A stretch of 64,000 bases of DNA from Phlyctochytrium arcticum (lineage: Eukaryota > Chytridiomycota > Chytridiomycetes > Chytridiales > Chytridiaceae), in assembly GCA_025602905.1 (NCBI GenBank), contig JAHLKI010000004.1, positions 496,001 to 560,000 of the forward strand, in the 5' to 3' direction. The position numbers and the translations under genes are program-made. Numbering within the stretch: position 1 is the first letter of the stretch; every line of letters begins with the position of its first letter. Below the pieces are notes generated by a model. That model was not told where the DNA came from. It ran no database searches and saw nothing but the letters and a program-made list of their open reading frames with translations. Shown here one piece after another: positions 1-9,601 of the stretch.

Positions 1-778
1 TTCTCAAACTTCACCACTGCCGACTGCACAGAGAGTAAGTCAGGAATGCCACTTGTTCACAAAGTAGTTTGTCTAACTGAGAAACCAGCTTCTGAGAGGG
101 GCCTAGCTGGAAAGTTTGACTACATTTTCTGGATGGGTGATCTAAATTACCGCACATTCCTGGGCCCAAAGAAAGTGGGGCTTGCCAAGAGCCTTTTGGC
201 GCAAGACCCACCCGACTTGAACGTGAGTTGATTGATGCAAGGGATATCCGATAACTTGGCACTCACGTGTCTAGTAGGTCTTTCTTGCCAATGATGAGCT
301 TAGGCATGCCTATGAAGCGGGCCTGGTTTTCGAAGGATATAGTGAAGGCGCAATCACTTTCAGGCCAACATTCAAGTACGATGTACCGGGCATACCCACT
401 CCACCTCCAACCCCCGCACCGAGCTCGCTTGTCCAGGCACTCTCCCCCGGGTACGATTCATCAAATAAGCAGCGCATGCCATCCTATACCGATCGAATTC
501 TCTTCCGTACCCGGTTACCCGCAGCACATGCTACTCCCAACGGCCATGGGCAAAGTAACCAGCAAATTCCGCCGTTGGGACAATTTTTGAATAGTCGGAT
601 TGAAATTGTCCGGTACACCGACTGCCACAGCATATTAGAGAGCGATCATAAGCCAGTTTATGGCATCTACCGGATTTCTGAAGACTTACCCGCTATCACT
701 CATCAAGCGGGACTCATTTCAGCAACTCAATCACCACAACGACCCCGAAAGTTATGGGGTTTCCGAAGGAAAAGATAG
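1..778 (+). CDS. Inositol polyphosphate 5-phosphatase, INPP5E-like (3' part only)
   Basis: Removes the 5-phosphate from phosphoinositides or inositol phosphates. The window opens inside the catalytic IPPc domain, so the 5' end is missing. Exons are 1-222 and 278-778, joined across a 55-nt GT-AG intron in frame. Visible family motifs, in order, are FWMGDLNYR, SEGAITFRPTFKYD, the active-site motif KQRMPSYTDRILFRTR and the C-terminal catalytic motif ESDHKPVYGIYRI. The PSYTDR form, rather than PSWCDR or PAWCDR, together with SDHxPVYG recalls INPP5E; this subfamily call is from memory and tentative. A Pro-rich insert lies between the substrate loop and PSYTDR. The protein ends in a basic GFRRKR with no CaaX box, unlike animal INPP5E. 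A second, clearly different 5-phosphatase lies at 42975-47400. Confidence 0.9.
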
Positions 779-1453
779 TCATTTACTCAATCACTTATGT
801 ACTGTATATATTGATGAAACATTCAAACCAAAGGACGACGAAAAGGTACACAAGATGTATATAATTTTACGAAAAAAAATTGAGCAGCAGCGAAGAGAGT
901 CAAAAGACGAACGAGTTGCATGGGTTGGCGAAGGAAGAGAGCATCAAGAAGGAAGGAAGAGGCCAGCAAGATTAGAAAATGAAGGAGGACAAGAAGACGA
1001 CCGCCCACCTACCTAAGTAATAACTGCCGCCTTCACTGGCGGCTCTGTATCAAAGATACGAAGGGTTATGTCCTTATCAATTTCGCTTTGCGCAGTCAAT
1101 ACAAGCCTCGCAGGATGTGTCCTGGGTATATGTACGGGGGTTAGTGCAATGGAAGCCCGCTGAAGGCTGGCGCTGGGCCAATCGAGAAATCTATTATCCT
1201 ACTCATTACTTTCACCGTGTTTCACGTCCTATCATCCTCTCAGAACATCAGAAGCAGCAAACACCCGGTGCCAAATACCAAGGGAAAACCAAGAACTTGG
1301 GAAAGTTGGCAACCACAAGAATAGATATACGAGAGAACAGCAAAAATATATTGAATGTTATAAACTTCAAGATAAGGTGTAAACTGTATTCAATTCAAGC
1401 TAAACAAGAGAGGGGAAATGATCGGCCCTCTGGTATATACAAGAAGCTAAGAT
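779..1453. other. Intergenic stretch without a supported gene
   Basis: This lies between the stop of the 5-phosphatase and the convergent stop of the Cys/His-repeat gene. It contains an A- and GA-rich stretch around 880-1000 whose translation is low-complexity Lys/Glu/Arg, probably 3' UTR. I see no domain or convincing splice pattern. Confidence 0.5.
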
Positions 1454-2758
1454 CTACTGAAATGGGGATCTCTTGACTAATGAGACAATACAATGGGGAC
1501 TCTGCTCATTGCGGATTCTCTTGTCTCCACAACATTGAAAAGGTAATAAAAAAAAGGAAATATCGTAAAGAGTCAACGTTTCCATCCACTCCTCAATCAT
1601 TTCGAGGCTTACTTCCTGGACAGGATTCGGCTCGATCGACGGGTAGTACAGCATTGACATAATAAAGGCTTCGGTCTGGTCTTGGAACGCTTTGATGATC
1701 AACTTTTTGAGGAGCCGCATACGAATCTCCCAGCCACACCGCTTCGTCTTGCCATCGACCGTCCACGCGTCCGGGTTGAATCTGAAGAATGCGACTCTGT
1801 TGATTCCTTCCGTTTGTAGTGACGACTGGCCGTGCCCGAGGGCCTTGACCCACTCACAGCCGGTCGTGTATTTCCGGTCGTCATCACCGTGGCAATTTTC
1901 GTCAGTTTCGATGATTCCCATGAAGTCTTCTCGGCGGACGACCTTGTCGGGGCGCTTGTTGTTCCCACAACTCCTAAATGGCGCATACGTTCCAATGGCG
2001 TATGTGGTGAAGGTGTCTTCCAGATTTTGCGCGAGGTAGGTGTTGACTTGATTCTCGGCCCTTCCCGCGTCGTAGACCGATCTTCGTTGGGATCTTGGGT
2101 TGCAGAACTGGCAAAGGTGCCCCCGTCGCGGCATGATGTATAGCCCGCACCCGTCGCACATGGGTGGATTTCCGCAATCTGCACACTGTGAACGGTGCAA
2201 ATCATGCTTGCAGAGGCCCTTTCCCCCACAGGGCTTGCAATAGTGCTTGTAGGTGTCGTGCTCGCAGATGCCGGCCCCCCGGCATACCTTGCAGACATAG
2301 CGTTTGATGCCATGCTCGCACATGGCACTCCCACCGCACTCGAGACAAAGCCGGCGGATCTTGTCGTGGTCGCAGATATCTTTCCCGCCACACTCCCTAC
2401 AGTTCCGTTTATTCTTGCCATGCTGGCAGTACGCTCCACCACCACAAGGTTTGCAGTTGTACTTAATGAGCCTGTGCTCGCAGAGACCGGTTCCGCCACA
2501 CTCCTTGCAGCGCGCACGGACATTTCCTTGCTCGCAATGACCAGTCCCGTCACACTCCTTGCATGTTCTTCGTCTCTTGCCGTGCTCACAGTAGCCTTTT
2601 CCCCCACACGGCCTGCAGTCGTACTTTAGCGAGCCGTGCTCGCAAAGGCCGCTTCCTCCGCAGACCTTGCAATTCCACTTCTTCTTCCCGTGCTCGCAAA
2701 AAGACCCTAAGCAGAGTCTGCATTGATCCTTTTGTTTGTAGACCAGTTCCTCCATCAT
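1454..2758 (-). CDS. Cys/His tandem-repeat protein with PD-(D/E)xK-like C-terminal domain
   Basis: A single open frame of 434 residues with no intron, unlike most neighbours. The start is ATG at 2758 (MMEE). Residues 21-200 are ten tandem 18-residue units of pattern C-x-H-x6-C-x2-C-x5 (typical unit CEHGKRRRTCKECDG), each probably a small zinc-binding module. One further CxxC...CxxC zinc knuckle follows at 201-219. The C-terminal region carries RPD (about 269-271), IIETDENCH (about 282-290), CEW (about 301) and FFRFNPDAW (about 325-332). That arrangement of PD, ExDE, H, CE and RFNPD resembles the nuclease-like domain often found beside Cys-rich repeats in giant-virus and algal/protist proteins. 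This homology is recalled, not searched. Function is unknown; a DNA-binding nuclease or domesticated mobile-element protein is inferred. Confidence 0.75.
   Translation of the reverse strand: MMEELVYKQKDQCRLCLGSFCEHGKKKWNCKVCGGSGLCEHGSLKYDCRPCGGKGYCEHGKRRRTCKECDGTGHCEQGNVRARCKECGGTGLCEHRLIKYNCKPCGGGAYCQHGKNKRNCRECGGKDICDHDKIRRLCLECGGSAMCEHGIKRYVCKVCRGAGICEHDTYKHYCKPCGGKGLCKHDLHRSQCADCGNPPMCDGCGLYIMPRRGHLCQFCNPRSQRRSVYDAGRAENQVNTYLAQNLEDTFTTYAIGTYAPFRSCGNNKRPDKVVRREDFMGIIETDENCHGDDDRKYTTGCEWVKALGHGQSSLQTEGINRVAFFRFNPDAWTVDGKTKRCGWEIRMRLLKKLIIKAFQDQTEAFIMSMLYYPSIEPNPVQEVSLEMIEEWMETLTLYDISFFLLPFQCCGDKRIRNEQSPHCIVSLVKRSPFQ
2159..2698 (-). repeat. Ten tandem 54-nt units encoding Cys/His modules
   Basis: These 540 nt encode ten consecutive 18-residue units inside the Cys/His-repeat gene. 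Unit length is constant, and the Cys, His and Gly positions are conserved while the other residues vary. The array has therefore diverged at DNA level and is not a fresh satellite expansion. Confidence 0.85.
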
Positions 2759-5217
2759 TTCGTATTGGTTCCACCCAGATGTTTGGTGACGCCTCAGCCA
2801 CAGGCTACCAATGTTCCCACGCCGGAAGGGTGTTTACCGACTCCCTTCAAAGTCAGCCGGATGCCCTGGGTTTGGTGGGGGGAAGGAGGAGGAGGAAGGC
2901 GGGGGAGAGGGGGTAATCATGGGAGCTTGGGGGAGCCCTAAAAACATCAAAAGTCAGTAAAAAGTCTGGGGGAGAAAAGACGCGTTCTTCGTTCTTGGAT
3001 ACTCACATTTTTTCAGGTGGTGGGGAACCTCTCCCAGAGCTCAGGCTGGAGGGCCTGCTATGGCATGGAGGAGTCCTGGAGAGATAAAAATTGGTTAACG
3101 AGATGGAGGGGAATGCGCGGCAGACGCGGCTCATCGGCCGCTGCCAGCTGTGGGGGGAACTGGACCCGTTTTTGAAAGTGTGACAGGTCTGACAGGTTTC
3201 GAGTCGTAGATTGTAATCGTGTAATGAATCGAACCCGCTTTCTAACAGCAACGGCTGTCATTAACAGTCGTGGAGATGTGTCATCGGCTCAGCGAGTGTG
3301 TCATTCCCATCATCTACCGCATATAGATATATAGAACCTCATCACGTTGAAGTAGCCTGTTTGTAGTTTCTCCCACTCGATCTTGACAGCTTTACCAATA
3401 CAATCATTATCATTAGTCTTACAAACTTAACATCAGGAACGCATAGTATGAAACTGAAGCCACCCGGGGGCTGCATCCAGGGAGGGATCTCTCTGTAACC
3501 CCAGGTCTTCCTCCCAGGATTCACACCTCCATGCTAAGCCGGGTTCACCAATCCATGGATTTTTTCTCCAGTTATTTCTCAGCTCCAACCTTTGGCTAAA
3601 TATCTGGCAATCAAAAATTTGTTATTCCTGTTGTGAAAACAAGAGAACACGCGATGACCAACGTCCCCGTTGTTTGATTCAGTCAAGAAGTCCCTGTCTG
3701 AATAGATCCTATTTCCTGTATATACTATAGGTAGGGTGCTTTGTTCCCCCCTGTTTCCCCGTTCTGAACTAGTTTCAATCCAATACACTGCTCACATATT
3801 GATGTGTAATATATTTCCCAATTTTTCCGTGCCCGACGGTTTGTTGGCTGCGCCACAACCGGTCCTCTGCGAAAGTCGACGCGTCAAGTCGCAGTGATGC
3901 CGTGATGCTACCAAGCATGGAATCGCTCTCGCCATGATCCAGTCGTAGATGTCCTTCGCAACGCGGTGAATAGGTAAGTAATCGAAAGATATTTTAGTCA
4001 CCCCTCAAACCCATCCTAAGATGTCTAACCCAACATCTGTTGCAGACAACAAGCAGATCCTTTTTGAGGGTCATCAGCTTCTGACTATTTACGCCTTGTT
4101 GCAAGTGACCAAACCCGGAAACAAGCAACTTCCGTTTCAATCGGTATCTGATCTTGCCATGCTCGTGAACAAGTGCCTACCAAGCAGTGTCCACCACCGG
4201 TGGGGACTGGATGCAGTAGAAGCGGGAAAGCACCGTATTAGCGGACAGCCGCCAGCGATGAGCTGGGGGTAATGGGTGGGAGCGCCGACAGCAATTATAA
4301 ATTATGAGGGGTCAATTTACATAACAACAAGGGAAGTCTGTCTACTCGTCCTTCACCTAGACACATCCATGCATTCTGAGTAGCATCCAGGCTCATTCGG
4401 TGGGATACGATTGATCTGTACACGGGCAAAGTATTTTGGACCGCTTTCATACGTTTTCAAAGCTGCTTCTTTAGCGGACGACATATCTTTGTAAATCCCA
4501 TGAGTAAACGAGTTCTTCCCGTCAATGATCTGATACACGTTACGAGTTGTTTTCAGTCTGATTCCTTGGAGCGTGATCGAGAAGAGTTCCGTCTTTGCTG
4601 ATTACGGAGGTCATTCCGTACTTGTAAAGTTTGAAAGAGTGGAGAATAGAAAAATGGGAAAGATTGGAAAGATTGTACACTCGTCACAGGCTTTAAGATG
4701 GGCACTGGCACATACTTGTTATTGACAGAGGATAGAGAGTCTATGGTGTCTATTGTCTACCCATCCGAACGCCTGTTGGGCAAAGACATTACAAGACACC
4801 GAAACCAATAAAATTTATAAAAGTATCCAGCAATGTGCGGCGCAGTAGTGGCAATCCAAGATGAAGTTCCAGTTCTTGTCAGTTATGATTTGTCGATAAC
4901 AAGAAACAGGAATGCTACTCAAATACGCGCATCGGGTTACGATCAAGCGAATCAACAGTGCGGACAAAACAGTTCCTATTGCTATCAAATCCAACACAAC
5001 ACAACAACTAATGAACAATTGAACTGATATCAAACGTGGGAATTTTGGTGGGGTTTTCGGACAATGTCGGACATGTTTCATAACCCAAACTGAGTGCAAA
5101 TGAACTTTGAGCGTTTCGAAATTCGCGAATTTCGTGCCCAGCGTGTCTCTCCGACAACTCGCAGAAATTGGAGGTCCGGCCTGGAGTTTGGACCTGGACC
5201 GGACGAAAGAAGACAAT
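2759..5217. other. Gene-poor 2.4 kb stretch
   Basis: No protein family is recognisable here on either strand. G-rich tracts lie near 2875-2920. A minus-strand open frame at 4353-4538 continues upstream in frame to about 4601, just downstream of a possible acceptor (TAATCAG on the minus strand), giving roughly 80 codons. It has no ATG in that exon and no recognisable domain, so I do not call it. A plus-strand frame at 4021-4272 is likewise unsupported. The last part should hold the CAF-1 promoter. Confidence 0.4.
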
Positions 5218-7353
5218 ATGGGCGATAAAGAGAATAAGAAGAAGACTCCTGGAAAGCGAGCGGACAAGAAGGAGAAAGCTGGGAATTTGTCGGAGTCAAA
5301 GAGAAGCGTGGCGGCATTCTTTGGTCAGTCTGTCAACTCTACATCCAGCTCTCCATCACCATCGCCCCTCCGTGCCAACAAGGCCATATCCCCTGAAACA
5401 ATACCGACACCAGATCTGTCGAGTTCTGAAGAAGTTACTGTTCCCATAAAGCGGAAAACGGACGATAATGTTGCCTTGAATGGTCAAAGCGACCCACCGG
5501 CTACGGGAGAGGGAAGTGCAAATGTCACTCCTACCAAGGAAAGCACGCGTAAAAAGATCAAGATGAACCATGCCTCCACTCCTGAAACTCCCGCATCGCA
5601 TAGTCTCATCAACGTTGGATTCAAGAAGGGAAAAATCATTTTTGAAGAGAAGAGGCTGAACCTGCAAAGGCATCGCTCAACGGTGGCAGAGCTGGCAGAG
5701 TTTCTAGAGTTTGGTGACAGTCAGGGAGATAATGTTCTGACGGAGCTACCCGAAAGATTTCGGGGACTGCTTGCCAAACTTGTGGAGGAAAGCTGCATGG
5801 AGCAATCGATATTGGCCAAGAACATTCAGGAAGCTTTATGCCCCCTGGATTTCGAAGAGACTGCAAAAGGTGTTATCGGAGTCGAGCCAATATGTACTGC
5901 GATTGGGCAAATTGCCACGCGCGAGAACTATGGTGTCTTGGTTGACGGTAGTGATCACCCTTCCTTAAGCGTTTGGCGCTGGGAAGTCAAAGACATGAGC
6001 TTGTTCCCCAGCGACATGGCAGATCGCATTATACAGCGTCGTGCACAAAGGAGGGATGCGGCTGCGACTTTGCAAGCCATATGGGGGGCCATGGCGGAAG
6101 AAGAGCAGCAGCGACTCTTTCCTTCAATAAAAGCTCCTAACGCGGATACAAAAGTCAAAATAGTCCCAGATGCAGATGCGAAAAAGGCGGCAGCAGAGGC
6201 TCGACAAAAGGAAAAGGAGCGGAAGACGGCTGAGAAGGCGGCAGAAAAAGCGGCAGCAACAGCCGAGCGAGATCGGAAGGCGGCGGAAAAGAAGGCAGAA
6301 AAGGACAAAAAGGCTGCCGAGAAGCAGGCAGAGAAGGATAGGAAGGCGGCGGAAAAGAAGGCCGAAAAGGAACGGCTAGAAGCGGAAAAGGCTGCTACTG
6401 ACGAGGCACTCAAAGCAAAACAACCCAGTATTGCTGGATTCTTTGCAAAGCCGAAAAAGGTTTCGCCAAAGGCGGATCCAGTCGTGGAGAACAAGCCCGA
6501 AATACCTACTTTTCAAGAACATTTCCCCCCATTTCACGTAAAACCAAATGTCACTCTTGCCCCTGCCAACAGATTTTTCAGGGAGGTCCCATTGAGTGCT
6601 GCTTCTGATTGGGTGGATAGCGATACACCGGTGCAACTTCCAATCTTTCGGCGGCCCGCTATTAACACTCCACGAGCTGCTGATGCGCCAAGAGACGGCC
6701 CACCCCGCGTAAAATGGAAGCTGTTGCAATTCTGCGAAAATCTCAGACCTGCCTATTGGGGAACATGGTCGAAAAAGTGCTCAAAAATCACCGGAAGGCG
6801 GCCTCTCCGAATGGATACGGAAGTTTTGGACTATGAATATGATAGTGAAGCCGAATGGGAAGATGAGGAGCCTGGAGAGGAGCTTTGTTCGGATGAGGGT
6901 GGTGAAGATGAAGACGGTTCTGATGCGGGAGACGACGAGAATAATTGGCTGGTTCCCCATGGGTATCTTTCAGATGATGAGGGCATGGCAGATGGGGAGA
7001 AAGAGCAGAGCCTGCGAAGAGGTAAGTGTAATGCAATTCAGAGACGCAATTTCATCGTACTGATGATGTTTATAGCGGAAGCGCCCAAACTTGGATCTGG
7101 CAAAAATGTGAAAGACCGACCAAAGTGGGGTGTTTTGGCACCTCTCGTCCCCGAAATTATCGGACCTTATTTTGCTACTTCTCTGGAGCCTGAATCTACC
7201 CCTCATCCGCTGTCAATTTACCGAGCACAAATCTTACTCGGTATGGCTTTTTCCCCCATCAAATATACTGATTTTTCATCTAACAAAAGCAATGTAGATT
7301 CGTGTCTATCCAATATAAATCCTCTCGAAACACAATCGAAACCTCTATCATAG
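5218..7353 (+). CDS. CHAF1A: Chromatin assembly factor 1 large subunit (CAF-1 p150/Cac1)
   Basis: Largest subunit of the complex that deposits H3-H4 on newly replicated DNA through PCNA. Exons are 5218-7021, 7076-7240 and 7298-7353 (674 residues). Both introns (54 and 57 nt) are multiples of three, so the frame is also open unspliced. The start is ATG at 5218 because the open frame upstream has no in-frame ATG. Visible parts are a PIP-like KRSVAAFF at 28-35, a highly charged Lys/Glu/Ala KER coiled coil at about 321-401, a canonical PCNA-binding QPSIAGFF at 402-409, and the Cac1 core with KLLQFCENLRPAYWGTWS and LDYEYDSEAEWEDEE followed by an acidic stretch. The C-terminal GVLAPLVPEIIGPYF also fits the family. 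The second intron is less certain than the first. Confidence 0.93.
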   Translation: MGDKENKKKTPGKRADKKEKAGNLSESKRSVAAFFGQSVNSTSSSPSPSPLRANKAISPETIPTPDLSSSEEVTVPIKRKTDDNVALNGQSDPPATGEGSANVTPTKESTRKKIKMNHASTPETPASHSLINVGFKKGKIIFEEKRLNLQRHRSTVAELAEFLEFGDSQGDNVLTELPERFRGLLAKLVEESCMEQSILAKNIQEALCPLDFEETAKGVIGVEPICTAIGQIATRENYGVLVDGSDHPSLSVWRWEVKDMSLFPSDMADRIIQRRAQRRDAAATLQAIWGAMAEEEQQRLFPSIKAPNADTKVKIVPDADAKKAAAEARQKEKERKTAEKAAEKAAATAERDRKAAEKKAEKDKKAAEKQAEKDRKAAEKKAEKERLEAEKAATDEALKAKQPSIAGFFAKPKKVSPKADPVVENKPEIPTFQEHFPPFHVKPNVTLAPANRFFREVPLSAASDWVDSDTPVQLPIFRRPAINTPRAADAPRDGPPRVKWKLLQFCENLRPAYWGTWSKKCSKITGRRPLRMDTEVLDYEYDSEAEWEDEEPGEELCSDEGGEDEDGSDAGDDENNWLVPHGYLSDDEGMADGEKEQSLRRGKCNAIQRRNFIVLMMFIAEAPKLGSGKNVKDRPKWGVLAPLVPEIIGPYFATSLEPESTPHPLSIYRAQILLGMAFSPIKYTDFSSNKSNVDSCLSNINPLETQSKPLS

Positions 7354-7658
7354 AACACCTTTGTATTCTAGCACAAAGTATCACTTTTAATGCGCATTAT
7401 TTACGTCACAACGCCGTTCTTTTACATGGGCGCCAAAGAGTGCAGACGCCCGTCAGATTCGAATGCATAGCACGAGTTCATGCGGGCGTATTTTGTAGAG
7501 TGGAGCGCTATCGTTACGAGATTTACTTGAGTTAGAATTACAGATGGAAATGAAATGAAAGGAAAGAGGAAAATGTCTGATAGTATCTACGGAACTACCT
7601 AGAAATACAAAACAAGTACATGATATGGGGATTGTCATACAAAATACGTGGGTTTTAC
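7354..7658. other. Convergent 3' intergenic gap
   Basis: This lies between the stops of CAF-1 (plus) and the ligase-like gene (minus). It holds the 3' UTRs of both; I see nothing else. Confidence 0.5.
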
Positions 7659-9601
7659 TCAGAGTTTGGATTTACCGATACGGGCCTCCTGTTGCATGAC
7701 TTCTTTGTCCATGTCCCGCAAAATACGGCGCAGGATCTTGCCACTGGCCGATTTAGGAATCTCAGACAAGACGGCGACTCCACCTCTTAATCGCTTGTGT
7801 TGCGCAACCCGTTCTTCGATAAACTTCATGACTTCTTTCTCGGTCACAGGGGGTGCATTGGGTTTAAGGACAATAAACGCTCGAGGAAGCTCGCCAGCGG
7901 CTTCATCAGGGCGAGAAATGACGGCAGCGTCAGCAATGGAGGGGTGGGTCAACAGATACCCTTCTAATTCTGCCGGTGGGACCTGGAATCCCTTGTACTT
8001 GATGAGTTCCTTCAATCGATCAACGAGATAGAAGTTGCCCTCAGAATCGACATATCCAATGTCACCTAATGTTCCCTGGTCAATATAACCCAAGACAAGG
8101 CGCGATACAAAATACCCACCTGTGTGGAGATATCCATCGGCGTCAATGGTGTCGCGTGTGGCAGCTTCATTGTTGTGGTATCCCTTCATAACCATGGGTC
8201 CGCGAACCCACAGCTCTCCATTTTCATTTACGTTGCACTCTTTACCCGTATCAGGATTGACAATCCGTGCCTGAACGTTGGGCAATAGAAGACCAACAGA
8301 TCCAAGGGGAGTTCGGGGACGAGCCGAAATGTGCGTTACTGGACTAGTCTCCGTCATACCATATCCTTGGAACACCTCACATTTCAAGCGCTTCATGACG
8401 TCCAGCGAAATGTCGGCACCCAAGGGGGCGGCGCCAGACATGATACCGCGTAAATAAGTGAGATTGAATTTTTCCACGATGGGATGCTTTGCGAGGGCGA
8501 CAATGATGGGGGGTGCCACGTGCGTGAATGTGACTTTGTACTTTTCCATGGCTTCCAGGTACTTGACCAGATCAAACTTTTGGAAGACAACGAGAGGCAG
8601 ACCAGCCAGGAAGCATACGTGCAACGAGCAGTTGAGACCTAGACGGTTGGTTTAGTATCTATGCCGTGCCGTCTGTCAGGATCTCAAAAATACTAACCAT
8701 AAATGTGATAAAATGGCAAAACACCCTGAAAATGGGATAAGAATACGGTAGATATTCTCTCCACTCTCAAAATTACTCACCGTCCAGACGTCAATGGGTG
8801 AATGCGGGTTGTAGTGCTGGTGGAAGGAGTGGATCTGCAAAGCATTTGCCACCATGTTATAATGGGTAGTCTCTACTCCTTTACTCCTTCCCGTTGTTCC
8901 GCTCGAATAACACAAGTATGCGGGTTTGTTCATCAGTTCATCACGAGTAAACTTGGCTGCAGGTAGGTATTCGCACGAGAAAACATCGGTGATGCTTTTG
9001 ATCCCGTTGGTGGCTTTCTGATCAATGATAAAGACCCGTTCACGGCCAATGCCGGCTTTGGCAGCAGCAGCAAGCGCAGTCTCCAGAAGCGGGGCGAATG
9101 TTACAAGGATTTCTGCCCCGGCATCATTCAATTGATCTGATGGCAAAGCGGATAAATTTTGACACAAATTTGTCATGCGCCAAGCACAGGTTATGACTTA
9201 CAAGCAAGTTCGTCAACAGTGTATGCCGGATTAGCCAGTGTAACAGCGCATTCTGAAATAAGAGTATATGTGAGTAACATGCATGGGTCCTCATCTACGC
9301 TGTTCCAGTGCAACATACCTGCTCGTAAGGCCCCATACACTACAGTAGGGTAGTCGATGTGGTTTGGCGAAAAGATTCCCACGACATCCCATCGGTCCAA
9401 CTTGACTTTAAACTTTAAACCCGACGCAAAGCGGTTGATTCTGTGAACCAACTCGCCATAGGACACACGCATGCCTGTGGCAGCGTCAATCATGGCGGTC
9501 TGATCTCGCCGTGGAAAATTAGCCGCTCCATCGAAAATGAAGGAGTAGGAGTCAATTATCGGGATCTCGACATTGGGAACGTCGGACGTAAAAACGGGCA
9601 T
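7659..9601 (-). CDS. 4-coumarate-CoA ligase-like acyl-CoA synthetase, peroxisomal
   Basis: ATP-dependent ligase that adenylates a carboxylic acid and transfers it to CoA. Six exons on the minus strand are 9601-9319, 9252-9202, 9136-8781, 8725-8698, 8638-8120 and 8065-7659 (547 residues, the normal family length). One exon is only 28 nt. The ANL-superfamily motifs are intact: the P-loop YSSGTTGRSKG, GYGMTETSPVTH, a GELWVRGP block, LVDRLKELIKYKG, and the C-terminal catalytic-lysine motif SGKILRR. The intron at 8066-8119 interrupts the HTGDIGY motif and must be removed to restore it. The protein ends in SKL, a peroxisomal targeting signal type 1. The start is ATG at 9601; the upstream open frame has only a TTG. 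The substrate cannot be read from sequence; a fatty or aromatic acid is likely. Confidence 0.93.

Noticed and set aside
823..1016. Lys/Arg/Glu-rich frames on both strands after the first gene
   Set aside because: Low-complexity A/G-rich DNA after a clear stop codon; no splice link or domain.
1699..2607. 302-codon minus-strand open frame inside the Cys/His-repeat gene
   Set aside because: It is the alternate frame of the 54-nt repeats; the periodic sequence keeps several frames open. It has no domain, whereas the chosen frame has constant Cys/His spacing.
3210..3260. GGTTCGATTC word on the minus strand, resembling a tRNA B box
   Set aside because: The flanking bases do not form a T-arm stem, and no acceptor stem or A box is found at the right distance.
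5107..5217. Upstream extension of the CAF-1 open frame
   Set aside because: Begins at a TTG with no in-frame ATG before 5218; treated as 5' leader.
5955..6494. 179-codon minus-strand frame rich in Ala, Ser and Phe
   Set aside because: Antisense of the Lys/Glu/Ala KER region of CAF-1; its composition mirrors that low complexity.
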